In this document: positions 15,918-27,076 of the stretch, piece after piece
Layout: every line of letters begins with the position of its first letter
Position numbering within the stretch: the stretch's first letter is position 1
Assembly: GCA_006218025.1 (NCBI GenBank)
Contig: VBWA01000011.1
Coordinates: 62,001-126,000, forward strand
Source: Rhodocyclaceae bacterium
GTDB lineage: Bacteria; Pseudomonadota; Gammaproteobacteria; Burkholderiales; Rhodocyclaceae
Direction: 5' to 3'
DNA: 64,000 bases
The notes under the pieces: generated by a model
What the model was told of the DNA's origin: nothing
What the model saw: only the letters and a program-made list of their open reading frames with translations
Database searches by the model: none
Position numbers and translations under genes: made by a program

Positions 15918-15977
15918 CTAACCCGTACCGGGCAGGGTGAGTTCGCTTCCCTCCCGGTCACAGTTCAAGGAGCTTTC

Positions 15978-17387
<1,410 letters not shown>

Positions 17388-17433
17388 GCCTCTCGTCCCA
17401 CAATCCCGCCCCACCCACCCCAAGGAGACTGTC

Positions 17434-17784
17434 ATGCGCCTGCTTGCTGTCTGGCTGATCAACGCCCTTGCCCTGCTGGCCTTGCCCTACCTGCTGCCGG
17501 GGATTCACGTCGCGAGTTTTGCGACGGCCCTGGCGGTGGCGGTGGTGCTGGGCCTGATCAATGCCGTGATCCGGCCCGTGCTGGTGCTTCTGACGCTGCC
17601 GGTCACGCTGCTGACCCTGGGGCTGTTCATCTTCGTCATCAACGGCATGATGTTCCTGCTGGCGGCGTGGCTGCTCGAAGGCTTCGTGGTGGACGGGATC
17701 TGGAACGGCGTCCTCGGCTCGGTGGTGTACAGCGTGATCTCCTGGGCGCTGACACGGCTGCTGCTGAGTTCGCCCAAGTCATGA
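17434..17784 (+). CDS. Phage holin family 4-like small membrane protein
   Basis: 116 aa, almost entirely hydrophobic with four predicted membrane helices: about 1-22, 26-48 (including GLINAVIRPVLVLLTLPVTLLTLG), 52-75 and 88-108. The sequence style matches the YvlD/PF04020 family, which is often found between ahcY and metF in betaproteobacteria. Biochemical role unknown; the holin name is historical. CAAGGAGA lies 8 bases before the ATG. Co-transcribed with ahcY and metF (46-bp and 15-bp gaps). Confidence 0.8.
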   Translation: MRLLAVWLINALALLALPYLLPGIHVASFATALAVAVVLGLINAVIRPVLVLLTLPVTLLTLGLFIFVINGMMFLLAAWLLEGFVVDGIWNGVLGSVVYSVISWALTRLLLSSPKS

Positions 17785-17799
17785 CCCAAGGAACCCGAA

Positions 17800-18627
17800 A
17801 TGACTTTTGAACTGTCCATCGAGTTTTTCCCGCCGCAGACCAGCGAAGGCATGGAGAAGCTGCGGACGACGCGGAGCCGGCTGGCAGTGCTGAAGCCCGA
17901 GTTCTTTTCCGTCACTTACGGCGCCGGCGGTTCGACGCGCGAGCGCACGCTGGCGACGGTGATGGAAATCGCCGCCGAAGGCCACAACGCGGCGCCGCAC
18001 CTGTCCTGCATCGGTTCGACGAAGGAGGGCATCCGCGAGATGCTGGCCATTTTCATCGAGCGCGGCATCCGCCGCATCGTCGCCTTGCGCGGCGATCTGC
18101 CTTCGGGCATGGTCGATGCTGGCGAGTTCCGCTATGCCAACGAGTTGGTGGAGTTCATCCGCAGCGAGACCGGCGACCGGTTTCACATCGAGGTGGCGGC
18201 CTATCCCGAATGGCATCCGCAGGCGAAGAGCCCGCGCGAGGACCTGCTGAATTTCAAGCGCAAGGTGGATGCGGGCGCCAGCTCGGCCATCACGCAGTAT
18301 TTCTACAATGCGGATGCCTACGAGCATTTCGTCAGCGAGATCCGTGCGCTCGGGGTTGCCGTGCCGATCGTGCCGGGCGTGATGCCGATTGCCAGCTTCT
18401 CGAAACTGGCGCGCTTTTCCGACGCCTGCGGGGCCGAAATCCCGCGCTGGATGCGGCGCAAGTTCGAGAGTTTCGGCGACGACGCGGATTCCATACGCGC
18501 CTTCGGCCTGGACGTGGTGACCGAGCTCTGCCAGCGCCTGATCGAACGCGGCGCGCCGGGCCTGCACTTCTACTCGATGAACCAGGCGGGGCTCACGTTG
18601 GAGCTCTGCAAACGACTGGGTCGTTGA
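17800..18627 (+). CDS. metF: 5,10-Methylenetetrahydrofolate reductase
   Basis: 275 aa, normal for bacterial MetF. It reduces methylene-THF to methyl-THF with NADH through FAD, feeding methionine synthase. Family landmarks: the start ELSIEFFPPQTSEGMEKL with catalytic Glu, FSVTYGAGGSTRERT, HLSCIGSTKEGI, RRIVALRGDLP, ITQYFYNADAYEHFV, GLHFYSMNQAG. It shares the ahcY transcript and so probably the riboswitch control. Confidence 0.96.
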   Translation: MTFELSIEFFPPQTSEGMEKLRTTRSRLAVLKPEFFSVTYGAGGSTRERTLATVMEIAAEGHNAAPHLSCIGSTKEGIREMLAIFIERGIRRIVALRGDLPSGMVDAGEFRYANELVEFIRSETGDRFHIEVAAYPEWHPQAKSPREDLLNFKRKVDAGASSAITQYFYNADAYEHFVSEIRALGVAVPIVPGVMPIASFSKLARFSDACGAEIPRWMRRKFESFGDDADSIRAFGLDVVTELCQRLIERGAPGLHFYSMNQAGLTLELCKRLGR

Positions 18628-18676
18628 GCACTTTCATTCACGCTGTTTGATTGTCAACTCGAGCAAAGGCACATCC

Positions 18677-19087
18677 ATGAAGAATCTGGCCACCACTATC
18701 GCTGTCATCCTTGCCGGTATCTCGCTTCAAGCTTTTGCGGCCGGGCCCAAGGAGGAGAAGACCGCATCCGGAATTGTGATCACCACGCTCAAGGATGGGG
18801 CCGGCGCCAACCCCAAGAGCAGCGATACCGTGAAGGTCCATTACCGCGGCCTGCTCGAGAACGGCAAGGAATTCGACAGTTCCCATGGCCGCGGGCAACC
18901 GGCTACATTTCCATTGAACCGCGTGATACGGTGCTGGACAGAAGGCGTACAGCTGATGAAGGTGGGCGGCAAGGCAAAGCTGGTTTGCCCATCCAGTCTG
19001 GCATATGGCAGCCGGGGTATTCCCGGAACGATTCCTCCGGACTCGACCCTTATTTTTGAAGTCGAGCTGCTGGAAATTGTCAAATAG
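18677..19087 (+). CDS. Periplasmic FKBP-type peptidyl-prolyl isomerase
   Basis: 136 aa. A signal peptide (MKNLATTIAVILAGISLQAFA) ends at AFA-AG, and the mature part is one FKBP domain: VKVHYRGLLENGKEFDSSHGR, FPLNRVIRCWTEGVQLMKVGGKAKLVCPSSLAYGSRG, IPPDSTLIFEVELLEI. Residues that line the FKBP proline pocket (Tyr, Phe-Asp, Trp, Tyr) are present. It should catalyse proline isomerisation during folding of exported proteins. The ATG at 18677 starts the signal peptide; an upstream in-frame start would add a polar extension. Not obviously part of the metF operon. Confidence 0.9.
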   Translation: MKNLATTIAVILAGISLQAFAAGPKEEKTASGIVITTLKDGAGANPKSSDTVKVHYRGLLENGKEFDSSHGRGQPATFPLNRVIRCWTEGVQLMKVGGKAKLVCPSSLAYGSRGIPGTIPPDSTLIFEVELLEIVK

Positions 19088-19097
19088 CGAGTCCCTT

Positions 19098-19289
19098 ATG
19101 ACCTCTCACCCGACCCGTCACCGCATCAAATTCAGCGATGTTGCCCTTGGCCAGCGTTTCTATGATCCGATCAGCGCCGAGTATTTCGTGAAGCAGAGCG
19201 ACACCATGGCGGCCATGGTCACCGGCATTGGAGACGGCACTGTGCCGGACGAATTTGAAGCCGACGACGTCGTGGGCATCGACGAGTAG
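19098..19289 (+). CDS. Hypothetical 63-aa protein
   Basis: A small acidic-ended protein (C-terminus DEFEADDVVGIDE) beginning MTSHPTRHRIKFSDVALGQRFYD. The phrase GQRFYDPISAEYFVKQSD resembles small proteins with a beta-hairpin start, but I cannot name a family. It starts 10 bp after the FKBP gene and is probably on the same transcript. No membrane segment. Confidence 0.5.
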   Translation: MTSHPTRHRIKFSDVALGQRFYDPISAEYFVKQSDTMAAMVTGIGDGTVPDEFEADDVVGIDE

Positions 19290-19371
19290 CGGGAATCCCG
19301 CGATGGCACATCGACACCGGAACCAGCGACCCGCCGCCCTGTCCTGATAGCCGGAGTAAACCCAAATCAAC

Positions 19372-19632
19372 GTGTTTAGAAACCTGCTCGCGCTCGTCAC
19401 CGGTACGATCCTGCTGATCCTGGGATTCATGTTCTCGGTCGTGGTGTTTGCCGTCATGGCCGTGCTCGGGTTGGCGATATGGATCTACTTGATGTGGAAG
19501 ACCCGAAAGCTCCGTCGGTCAATGCAGGAGCAAGCCCCTGACGGCCAGGTGATTGAAGGCGAGGCCATCGTTGTAGAGGAATGCCGCGTGAGAACGAAAA
19601 ACGTACTGCCGGGCGATACACCCGGGCAGTAG
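19372..19632 (+). CDS. Small inner-membrane protein, 86 aa
   Basis: The N-terminal half has a long hydrophobic stretch (LLALVTGTILLILGFMFSVVVFAVMAVLGLAIWIYLMW), long enough for two closely packed helices. It is followed by the basic KTRKLRRS and an acidic tail (VIEGEAIVVEE). The layout matches small YqjK/DUF-type membrane proteins without a named function. The start is GTG; the nearest GGAG is 16 bases upstream, so the initiation site is uncertain. Confidence 0.55.
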   Translation: MFRNLLALVTGTILLILGFMFSVVVFAVMAVLGLAIWIYLMWKTRKLRRSMQEQAPDGQVIEGEAIVVEECRVRTKNVLPGDTPGQ

Positions 19633-19709
19633 CTGCGTCGGTCACCTGCCGCTAGTCACCTGCATAAGGTCCGGATTCTTTCCAAATCCTGCCGGAATCG
19701 CCGCCGTGG

Positions 19710-21632
19710 TCAGGACCGCACCTCGAGCAAGTGCCGCAAGGCCGCGCGCAGCCGGCCCGGCGGCACCGGCTCCTTGAGCAGCGCGAATCCGGCGCCGCGC
19801 GCTGCAGCCTGGGCTTCTTCGCTGACATCGGCGCTGACCAGCAGCACGGCCATTTGCCCGAACTCGCGCTGCAACTCCTGCACCAGTTCGATGCCGCCGA
19901 CGCCTCCAGGCAGATGCAGATTGCAGATGGTCAGATCGGGCGGATGGTCGCTCTCGCGGCAGCGGTGCAAGGCCTCCTCGCGAGTGGCCGCCAGCACGAC
20001 AGTTCCTCCCCAGCTGACGATCGCCTGTTCCATGCCCGCGCGCACCAGCGCGTCGCCCTCCACCACCAGCACGGTTCCTGCTATCCGGGCAGCATCGACC
20101 GCTTGCTGGGCCGGGGGAACCTCGCCAGCCGTTGCCCTGCCAAAGGGCTCCTCTTCAACCACGGGCAATTCGATCCAGAACACCGAGCCACGACCCCGCC
20201 GCGAACGAACACCGAGCTGGATTCCCAGCAGGTCGGCAAGACGACGACATATCGCAAGGCCGAGGCCGAGCCCCTTGTCGCGATCGCGCTCGGGGTTCCC
20301 CAGTTGCACATAGTCCTCGAAAATTTCCTCGCGCGCACGTTCGGGAATTCCCTCGCCGGTATCCCAGACTTCGACCAGCACGGTGTTGCGCCGGTGGCGG
20401 CAGCTCACCAGCACGCCGCCGGCCTGGGTGTAGCGCAAGGCGTTGCCCACCAGATTGAGCAGGATGCGCTCGACGATCTTCGGGTCGCTGTGCACCCAGA
20501 CCTGTGCCGGCCGCACCTTGAGTTGCAGGCCCTTTTGCTCGGCCAGCAGCGAAAGATCGCGGGTCAGCCGATCCAGCACGGAACCGAGTGGAAAGCTGCC
20601 GATCTCGGGGACGATGTTTCCGCCGTCCAGTCGCGAAATGTCGAGAATGGCGTCCAGCAGGTTCTGCAAGGTGTCTACCGCCGACTGAATATGCGCGACC
20701 AGCCGCGGCTCATGCCTGGCCACGTCCGACTGGGCCAGTCCCGAGACGAAAAGCCCGAGCGCATGCAATGGCTGCCGCAGGTCGTGACTGGCCGCGGCAA
20801 GAAAATGCGATTTGGCGATGGTGGCGTGCTCTGCCGCCTCCTTCTCCCGCATCAGGTCGCGGGTGGCCTCGGCCACTCGCGCACGCAGATCTTCCTGCGT
20901 CACGCCGATGCGCTCGGCCATGTCATTGATGCCCGCCGCCAGGGGCTGCAAGGGGCCGGCCGAATCCGCCGCCATGCGCGTCGCCATATCGCCCTTGCCG
21001 ATGCGGGCGACCACTTCGTTGGCTTCCAGGAGGGGATCGGTCACCGCGCGCGCGATGCGTTGCGCCAGCCAGCCGCCAAGCGCTGCGCCGAGCATGGCAA
21101 TCAGGACACCGGCGGCAATGTGCCGCTTGCCCTTGCCGGACACCTCCTGCAGCGACAATTCGACGACGACATGGCCAATGACCTTCGATTCCGCCCCCTG
21201 CCTGGCTTCGGTACCGGCGTAGATGTCATCCACCGGCACGCTCCGGCGCATCACAGGCTCGACGAACAACAGCACGTCCTGTCCCAGGCGGCGGCCCTCG
21301 ATTCGCTCGAACGGAGGCCAGTTGCCCGGATTCAGATCGCCGCTGCTCGCCATGATGGCGCCGCGCTCATCGATGATCGCGGCGCCGCGCACATCCGGAT
21401 CGATGCGCAGCGTCGACCCGGTCAGCAGCGAAAGGCCGGCACGCTGTCCGGAAAAGATGCCGTATTCGGCGGCAGTGGCCATTTGCCGCGAAATCGCAGC
21501 GCCTCGGGTGCGCAGTCCCTGTTCCAGATTGTCGATCGCATAAAGCAGGAAAACGGCGGTCAGCAGTACCGCCACCAGCGTCGCCGGCAACAGGGCCACC
21601 AGCAGCATGCGCTTGCGCAGGCTCATTTTCAT
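19710..21632 (-). CDS. Hybrid sensor histidine kinase with degenerate receiver domain
   Basis: 640 aa. Membrane helix 1 is about residues 8-30, then a periplasmic sensor region, a second helix (IAAGVLIAMLGAALGGWLA) and a HAMP domain. The HisKA helix carries the phospho-His in HFLAAASHDLRQPLHALG. The HATPase domain has N (LVGNALRYTQ), DTGEGIP and GLGLGLAI boxes. A C-terminal receiver follows, where the phospho-acceptor Asp is Asn571 (DLTICNLHLP) and the acidic pocket is EGD, so it cannot be phosphorylated in the usual way. The start at 21632 overlaps the previous gene by ATGA. It sits with a substrate-binding protein and a TonB receptor in one operon, suggesting it senses the transported ligand. 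Confidence 0.88.
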   Translation of the reverse strand: MKMSLRKRMLLVALLPATLVAVLLTAVFLLYAIDNLEQGLRTRGAAISRQMATAAEYGIFSGQRAGLSLLTGSTLRIDPDVRGAAIIDERGAIMASSGDLNPGNWPPFERIEGRRLGQDVLLFVEPVMRRSVPVDDIYAGTEARQGAESKVIGHVVVELSLQEVSGKGKRHIAAGVLIAMLGAALGGWLAQRIARAVTDPLLEANEVVARIGKGDMATRMAADSAGPLQPLAAGINDMAERIGVTQEDLRARVAEATRDLMREKEAAEHATIAKSHFLAAASHDLRQPLHALGLFVSGLAQSDVARHEPRLVAHIQSAVDTLQNLLDAILDISRLDGGNIVPEIGSFPLGSVLDRLTRDLSLLAEQKGLQLKVRPAQVWVHSDPKIVERILLNLVGNALRYTQAGGVLVSCRHRRNTVLVEVWDTGEGIPERAREEIFEDYVQLGNPERDRDKGLGLGLAICRRLADLLGIQLGVRSRRGRGSVFWIELPVVEEEPFGRATAGEVPPAQQAVDAARIAGTVLVVEGDALVRAGMEQAIVSWGGTVVLAATREEALHRCRESDHPPDLTICNLHLPGGVGGIELVQELQREFGQMAVLLVSADVSEEAQAAARGAGFALLKEPVPPGRLRAALRHLLEVRS

Positions 21633-22567
21633 GGCCGCTCCCTTTGCCGCAATTGCTCGCCGAGCTGCGCCTGATCCAGCGCGATACCCAGGGAGCGGGC
21701 CACATCCTGATTCACCCCCACGGCAAATTCGCGCGGCCACTGCGGGGGCGGCAGCGGCTTGCCCGACAGTGCCTGCCGCAGCACCTCGCCGCCACGCAAG
21801 CCCACCTGGGCCGGCGTCGAATACAAGGCCAGCAGGGCACCGGCCCTGACGTAGGCGGGAGAAAAACCGACCAGCGGCACCTGTTGGCGATACGCCGCGG
21901 TCAGGATGTTGGCAGCCGTCTGGCTGTTGTACACGGCAGGATCTGGCAGCGCAAGCAGCACCTCGACTTCGGCCAGCAGGGACTGCAGGGCCGGGAACAG
22001 TCCGTCCTGTCCCACCTGTGAAATCGCGAGGCGCATGCCGCGCTCCCTGGCCGCCTTCTCCAGACTCGCGCCATGCGCTTTCGATTCCGCACTGACGAGT
22101 ATCCCGATATTGCTCACTGCGGGAAGCGCGAGCCGGATCATCTCCAGCTGGCGCGCGGGCGGCTGGTCAAGAAATACCGCCGACAGGGAACCGCCGCGCA
22201 GACGCGCTTGATCGGCGATCCGCTCGAAGGCAAGACGCGGTACCAGAATCGCCAGCAAAGGAGGGGGCGTGGCGCCACCGGCGAATAGCTCCTGCATGCC
22301 GCGTTGCGCGGCGGTACCGACGGCGACGACCCATTGCGGCTCGGGCTTCACGCCGGGGAACCGGCTCCAGTGCGCGACGCGCCATTCGATGCGTCCCGGC
22401 TGGGCCCGATCGAGTTCGGTGCGCAAGGCCTCCGCCGCCTCGGCGTGCGCGCCGCCTGTCTCGGACAGAGCCACCCAGATGGAAACCGCGCCGGCCGCCC
22501 ATGCCGATCCATATGTCATTAGACATAGGCAGGCGGTGGCGAGAGCGGTGAAGAACCGGCGTCGCAT
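21629..22567 (-). CDS. ABC-type substrate-binding protein (PF04392-like)
   Basis: 312 aa with a Sec signal peptide (MRRRFFTALATACLCLMTYGSAWA). The mature protein looks like the periplasmic-binding fold of the ABC_sub_bind family: WVVAVGTAAQRGM, PLLAILVPRLAFERI, FLDQPPARQLEMIRLALP, NIGILVSAESKAHGASLE, TAAYRQQVPLVGFSPAYVRAGALLALYS. There is no ABC permease or ATPase gene beside it, so it may feed ligand information to the adjacent membrane kinase and not a transporter. Three bases separate it from the TonB receptor gene, and it overlaps the kinase gene by four. Confidence 0.8.
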   Translation of the reverse strand: MRRRFFTALATACLCLMTYGSAWAAGAVSIWVALSETGGAHAEAAEALRTELDRAQPGRIEWRVAHWSRFPGVKPEPQWVVAVGTAAQRGMQELFAGGATPPPLLAILVPRLAFERIADQARLRGGSLSAVFLDQPPARQLEMIRLALPAVSNIGILVSAESKAHGASLEKAARERGMRLAISQVGQDGLFPALQSLLAEVEVLLALPDPAVYNSQTAANILTAAYRQQVPLVGFSPAYVRAGALLALYSTPAQVGLRGGEVLRQALSGKPLPPPQWPREFAVGVNQDVARSLGIALDQAQLGEQLRQRERP

Positions 22568-22570
22568 GGG

Positions 22571-24529
22571 TCAGAAATCCAGCCGCAGGGTCGCGAATGC
22601 GCGACGATCGAAACGCTGGTTCATCTTGTAGACCTGATAGCCGCCGTTGATGGCCTGCACGGTCACACTCACCTCGCCACGGGTCGCGCCCATGGCGAAC
22701 GGCTTGCCGAGGCGCACATCGAGCCGGCGCGGCGTATTGATCAGGTCGCCGCCGCCCGCCCATTTGAAGGGCGTGGTGGCGGTGGAGATTGCACTGAACT
22801 CGAACTCGCCCGGTAGTCGCTGCAACCAGGTGACGGAGGTGTTGCGATCGGGGGCCTCGCGCTCTTCCGCCGGATCGCCCGAAGCGATGCGGGTGTGCGC
22901 CTCGGCCAGCATCAGCCGGGTGCCCGAAAAAGGCCGCCAGTCGAACTGATACTCGAAGCCGTGAATGCGCGGGCCGGGGCGATTGACGGCATCGTTGGGG
23001 GCAAAGGCCCCGACGGTACGGGCCGAAAACCAGACACGATTGTTCATGCGCTCGACGAAGGCCCGCGCATCGACCGAAAGATTGATCTGGCGAAACCGCC
23101 CGAGGTAGCCCAGCTCGTTGGTGATCAGGGTCTCCGGCTTGACGTTGCCTGAGGCCAGGAAGGTCCAGGCCACTTGCGTCGCCGGTGCAGTCAGGAGATA
23201 CAGCCGGCTGTCGCCGCGCAACTCATAGAAGGTCGGCGCGCGCTGCGACTTGGTGATCCCCGCCCGCAGCGTGTGGTCGGGCAGGACATGAAAATTCGCC
23301 GTCAGCCGCGGTGAAAATGTGCCGCCGGTATAGCTGTGGCCTTCGTACATGCCGCCGGCCTGCAACAGCCACTGCGGGTGAGGCCGCCACTCGACGCTGC
23401 CGAAGCCGCGCCACTGATGCAGCGAAATCGTGTCCGCGGTAAAAAATACCGGCTTGGATCTTGCGGTCTCGTAGCGCCACTCGCCACCCCAGACGACACG
23501 CATGGCCTCATCGAGCCGCAGCGAATGCTGCAGACCGATTTCAGTGCGCTGGCCCTCGCCGCTCGTATCCACCAGGGCCGAAATCGGACCGGCTGTGGCA
23601 ATGAAGCGATCCCTAAGAAACTCTCGCTCGTGGACAAAACGCAGCTCGAACTGCTGGTCCGGCGTCAGCTGCCGCTGCCAGCGCACCAGCAGGTGGGCGT
23701 CTGCATTGCCTGCGGTGCGAAAGGGATTGCCGCCGGTGCCTACCCCTTCGCCGCGCCAGGTCTCGCCGGCGCCGAACTGGATCATGACATCGTCTTTGAC
23801 GGTAGGCATGAGGTCGGCGCGTAACTGCAGGCGTGAGACATGGCTGTCGTCGTAGTTGTTATTGAAGCCGCGATCGACGCGGCGTGCGCCGGTGACGCGA
23901 AAGCTGGCCTTTTCATCGCCCCAGCCGACACGCGCGACGTTGTCGTTGATGCCCTTGTCGCCCACCGTGGCGGAAAGCATCACACCGTGTGTATCGGCGG
24001 CATTGCGCGTGACGATATTGACGACGCCGAGAAAGGCGTTGGCGCCAAACGAGGCCGAGTTGGACCCGCGCAGCACTTCGATGCGCTCGATATCCTCGAG
24101 CACCAGCCCGCGCAACCCGACGTGGGTATCGCCGAGGTAGAAGGATGAGTAGATGGAACGTCCATCGACATACACCTGCATCCGCGAGCCGTAGGTATCC
24201 ATGCCCGCGTGGTAGCTGGCTTGCGGATTGGCGCCGTTGCGGTAGGTGAGCAGGAACCCAGGCACCAGGCGCAGCACCTCCGCCACCTCGCGCGCGCCCG
24301 AGCGGCGGATCAGTTCGCGGTCGATCACGGTGACAGCACCCGGCGTCTCGTCCAGCGGCTGCGCCAGGCGGCTTACGGAAAGCACCACCGGCAGGTCGCC
24401 GAAGTAGTCCTTTTCGGAAACCTCCTGCGCCGCCGCCGGCGCGATCAGCAGGGCGAGCAGAAACGGCACCCGGCGCGCAACGCCCGAGTGCCATGCAAGT
24501 CCCTGAATTTGAGCTGCATCTCCCCCCAC
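22571..24529 (-). CDS. TonB-dependent outer-membrane receptor
   Basis: About 652 aa. A signal region (VPFLLALLIAPAAAQ) is followed by a plug domain (VVLSVSRLAQPLDETPGAVTVID, then MQVYVDGRSIY and RIEVLRGSNSASFGANAFLGVVNIVT) and a C-terminal beta barrel ending in RRAFATLRLDF with terminal Phe. The ligand is unknown; the plug style is that of vitamin/siderophore-type receptors. The annotated start is a GTG at 24529, and internal GTG codons nearer the signal peptide are possible. It is the first gene of the receptor, binding-protein and kinase operon. Confidence 0.88.
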   Translation of the reverse strand: MGGDAAQIQGLAWHSGVARRVPFLLALLIAPAAAQEVSEKDYFGDLPVVLSVSRLAQPLDETPGAVTVIDRELIRRSGAREVAEVLRLVPGFLLTYRNGANPQASYHAGMDTYGSRMQVYVDGRSIYSSFYLGDTHVGLRGLVLEDIERIEVLRGSNSASFGANAFLGVVNIVTRNAADTHGVMLSATVGDKGINDNVARVGWGDEKASFRVTGARRVDRGFNNNYDDSHVSRLQLRADLMPTVKDDVMIQFGAGETWRGEGVGTGGNPFRTAGNADAHLLVRWQRQLTPDQQFELRFVHEREFLRDRFIATAGPISALVDTSGEGQRTEIGLQHSLRLDEAMRVVWGGEWRYETARSKPVFFTADTISLHQWRGFGSVEWRPHPQWLLQAGGMYEGHSYTGGTFSPRLTANFHVLPDHTLRAGITKSQRAPTFYELRGDSRLYLLTAPATQVAWTFLASGNVKPETLITNELGYLGRFRQINLSVDARAFVERMNNRVWFSARTVGAFAPNDAVNRPGPRIHGFEYQFDWRPFSGTRLMLAEAHTRIASGDPAEEREAPDRNTSVTWLQRLPGEFEFSAISTATTPFKWAGGGDLINTPRRLDVRLGKPFAMGATRGEVSVTVQAINGGYQVYKMNQRFDRRAFATLRLDF

Positions 24530-24565
24530 AGTGAGGCAATTATAGGGCGAAGCCGCGCGGCAGGG

Positions 24566-25471
24566 CTATCGGCGGCTCACGGTCGCGATGCCTACGATGA
24601 CCAATGCAACGCCAATCATCTGCGCCGTCGAAAAGCCCTCGTCGAGCAGCAGCCATGCAAACACGATGGTCAGGAGCGGGCCGAACATGCCCACCAGAGC
24701 CGCCGGCCCGCTGCCGATGCGGCGAATCGCGGCCGACTGGGCGAATACCGGCAGCACGGTGCAGAACACGCCCATCCCCGCGCCCAGCGCATATACCTGC
24801 CAAGGCTGCACCACCAGTGCGGCAAGCGGCTGCGTCGCCAGAAAATGGCCGCCGGTCGCGGCGGTCGACACCAGCATGGCCAGCGCGGTGAAGCGTGCCG
24901 CGCCCAGCTTCGCGATCATGCCGGCGCTGCCGGAAAGATAAAGCGCATAGCTGACCGACGAGGCGAACACGAAGCCGCCGCCGATCCACACCGCGGCGCT
25001 GTCGCCGGCAAATTGCAGATCGTGGGCGAATGCCGCGGCAATGCCGGCATAGCACAGCCCCAGTGCAAGGCCCTCACGCCGGGTGATGGTACGGCCATGC
25101 AGCACGACGCCGAATAGCAGGGTCAGCGTCGGATAGGTGAACAGGATCAGCCGTTCCAGCCCGGCAGAAATGTACTTGAGCCCGAGAAAATCCAGAATGC
25201 TGGCGCCATAGTAGCCGAGCGCCCCCAGCGCGGCGATCGCGAGCCAGTCGCGCCGACCCAGGGCAGGCGCGTTTCTCGATGCGGAAAAGCCCACCCACAG
25301 AAACACCGGCAGCGCGAACGCCATGCGCAGCGCCAGCAGCGTGATCGCATCGACGCCGTAGGGATAGGCCAGCTTGACCAGGATCGCCTTGAAGGAGAAG
25401 CCGAACGCCGCGACAACGGCGAGGGCAACTCCAGCGCGATGCGTGGCTGGCGAGCCAGCCGCAAGCGTCAC
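24566..25471 (-). CDS. EamA/DMT-family transporter
   Basis: 301 aa with ten hydrophobic segments arranged as two EamA repeats, the second beginning near [20 protein letters not shown]. Members export amino acids or other metabolites; substrate unknown. A GTG start overlaps the stop of the HerA-like ATPase gene by four bases (GTGA), so the two are co-translated although functionally unrelated. Confidence 0.85.
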   Translation of the reverse strand: MTLAAGSPATHRAGVALAVVAAFGFSFKAILVKLAYPYGVDAITLLALRMAFALPVFLWVGFSASRNAPALGRRDWLAIAALGALGYYGASILDFLGLKYISAGLERLILFTYPTLTLLFGVVLHGRTITRREGLALGLCYAGIAAAFAHDLQFAGDSAAVWIGGGFVFASSVSYALYLSGSAGMIAKLGAARFTALAMLVSTAATGGHFLATQPLAALVVQPWQVYALGAGMGVFCTVLPVFAQSAAIRRIGSGPAALVGMFGPLLTIVFAWLLLDEGFSTAQMIGVALVIVGIATVSRR

Positions 25472-26997
25472 CTGCGACGGCCGCCCATGATCGAGCCGAG
25501 CACCCCGCGCACGATCTCGCGGCCCAGCGAAGAACCGATGGCGCGCACGGTGCTGGACACCGCCGCTTCGACCACCGTCTGCCGGCCGCGCGTGCCGGAA
25601 CGGGTGCCGCCGCCGAGCATGCCGCCAAGCGCGTCGCCGATGCCGCCGAGGAAGCCGCCGCCGCCCGGCTCAGTTGTTGATCCGGCCGGCGTCGCCGTGT
25701 CGCCAGCGCCGACTCCTGAGGCAGCGCTGGCGCCTTGCAGTCTTTCATAGGCGGATTCGCGGTCGAGCAGCTTCTCGTAATGCCCGGCGATCGGCGACGC
25801 CGCAATCGCGGCGCGGCGCTCCTCCACCGTCAGCGGCCCAATGCGCGATGCGGGCGGCAGCACCATGCCGCGCTCGACCACGGTCGGCCGGCCATGGTCG
25901 TCGAGGAAGGAGACCAGCGCCTCGCCGACGCCGAGTTCGGTAATCACCGTCGCAGCATCGAAAGCCGGATTGGCGCGCAAGGTATCGGCTGCCGCCTTTA
26001 CGGCCTTCTGGTCGCGCGGCGTGAAGGCACGCAAGGCGTGCTGCACGCGGTTGCCCAACTGGCCGAGCACCGCATCGGGAATGTCGAGCGGATTCTGCGT
26101 CACGAAATACACGCCGACGCCCTTGGAACGGATCAGGCGCACCACCTGCTCGACTTTCTCCAGCAGTGCCGGCGGCGCGTCGCTGAACAGCAGGTGCGCC
26201 TCGTCGAAAAAGAAGGCCAGCTTCGGCTTGGGCAGGTCGCCCGCTTCGGGCAGCTGCTCGAACAGTTCGGCCAGCAACCAGAGCAGGAAGCAGCCGTAGA
26301 GGCGCGGCGAGTTCATCAGCTTGTCGGCGGCCAGCACATTGATCACGCCGCGGCCATCCTGGGTTTGCATCAGGTCTTCGATGTCCAGCATCGGCTCGCC
26401 GAAGAAACTGCCGCCGCCCTGCTCTTCCAGGGTCAGCAGGCCGCGCTGGATGGCGCCGATCGAGGCCGCCGAGACGTTGCCGTACTTGGTCTTGTATTCC
26501 GCCGCGTTCTCGCCGACGTGCTGCACCATGGCGCGCAAATCCTTCAAGTCGAGCAGCAGCAGGCCCTGGTCGTCGGCGACGCTGAACACGACCTGCAGCA
26601 CGCCGGCCTGGGTGTCGTTGAGGTTGAGCAGGCGCCCGAGCAGGAGCGGGCCCATGTCGGAAATCGTGGCGCGCACAGGATGGCCGGATTCACCGAACAC
26701 ATCCCAGAACACGATCGGGCTGGCCTGCGGCTGCCAGTCCTTGATGCCGAGCCGATCGAGCCGCGCCTGGAACTTTTCGGAGGCGACCCCGGGGGCGCCG
26801 AGACCGGACAGATCGCCCTTGGCATCGGCAAGAAACACCGGCACGCCGGCCAGCGAGAGTTGCTCGGCGATGCGCTGCAGGGTCACCGTCTTGCCGGTGC
26901 CGGTAGCGCCCGTGATCAGGCCGTGGCGGTTGGCGAAGTGCGCCAGCAGGACGAGTTCGGTCTCGCCGCTCCTGGCGATGGGCAGGGATTGGGTCAT
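25468..26997 (-). CDS. HerA/YjgR-like ATPase (DUF853)
   Basis: 509 aa. Walker A is GATGTGKT near residue 34 and the Walker B-like strand is [12 protein letters not shown]. Other family blocks are [60 protein letters not shown] and a glycine-rich tail ([20 protein letters not shown]). The closest known relatives are YjgR-type HerA-like ATPases of unclear role. The ATG at 26997 gives [10 protein letters not shown]; the open frame to 27117 runs into the yebC promoter space. It diverges from yebC with 79 bp between. Contains one dispersed repeat encoding VGAGDTAT. Confidence 0.85.
   Translation of the reverse strand: MTQSLPIARSGETELVLLAHFANRHGLITGATGTGKTVTLQRIAEQLSLAGVPVFLADAKGDLSGLGAPGVASEKFQARLDRLGIKDWQPQASPIVFWDVFGESGHPVRATISDMGPLLLGRLLNLNDTQAGVLQVVFSVADDQGLLLLDLKDLRAMVQHVGENAAEYKTKYGNVSAASIGAIQRGLLTLEEQGGGSFFGEPMLDIEDLMQTQDGRGVINVLAADKLMNSPRLYGCFLLWLLAELFEQLPEAGDLPKPKLAFFFDEAHLLFSDAPPALLEKVEQVVRLIRSKGVGVYFVTQNPLDIPDAVLGQLGNRVQHALRAFTPRDQKAVKAAADTLRANPAFDAATVITELGVGEALVSFLDDHGRPTVVERGMVLPPASRIGPLTVEERRAAIAASPIAGHYEKLLDRESAYERLQGASAASGVGAGDTATPAGSTTEPGGGGFLGGIGDALGGMLGGGTRSGTRGRQTVVEAAVSSTVRAIGSSLGREIVRGVLGSIMGGRRR
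25693..25714 (-). repeat. Dispersed ~22-bp repeat, copy 3
   Basis: Core AGTCGGCGCTGGCG followed by ACACGGCG on the minus strand. It lies inside the HerA-like gene in the frame encoding VGAGDTA, the same peptide as in RuvA. Confidence 0.65.
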
Positions 26998-27076
26998 GGC
27001 GCGGATTCCCGGGATGCTAAAATCTAAGATTGTATGTGACAACATCGCGGCAAGCCGCGCAACCAGGGAAACGACT

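Noticed and set aside
17434-17784. Prophage, from the holin-family name of the gene between ahcY and metF
   Set aside because: No other phage gene is nearby; this membrane protein is a regular resident of the ahcY-metF cluster.
19731-21674. 647-codon open frame antisense to the hybrid kinase
   Set aside because: The kinase motifs on the minus strand are full and ordered; the antisense product is low-complexity Arg/Gln/His.
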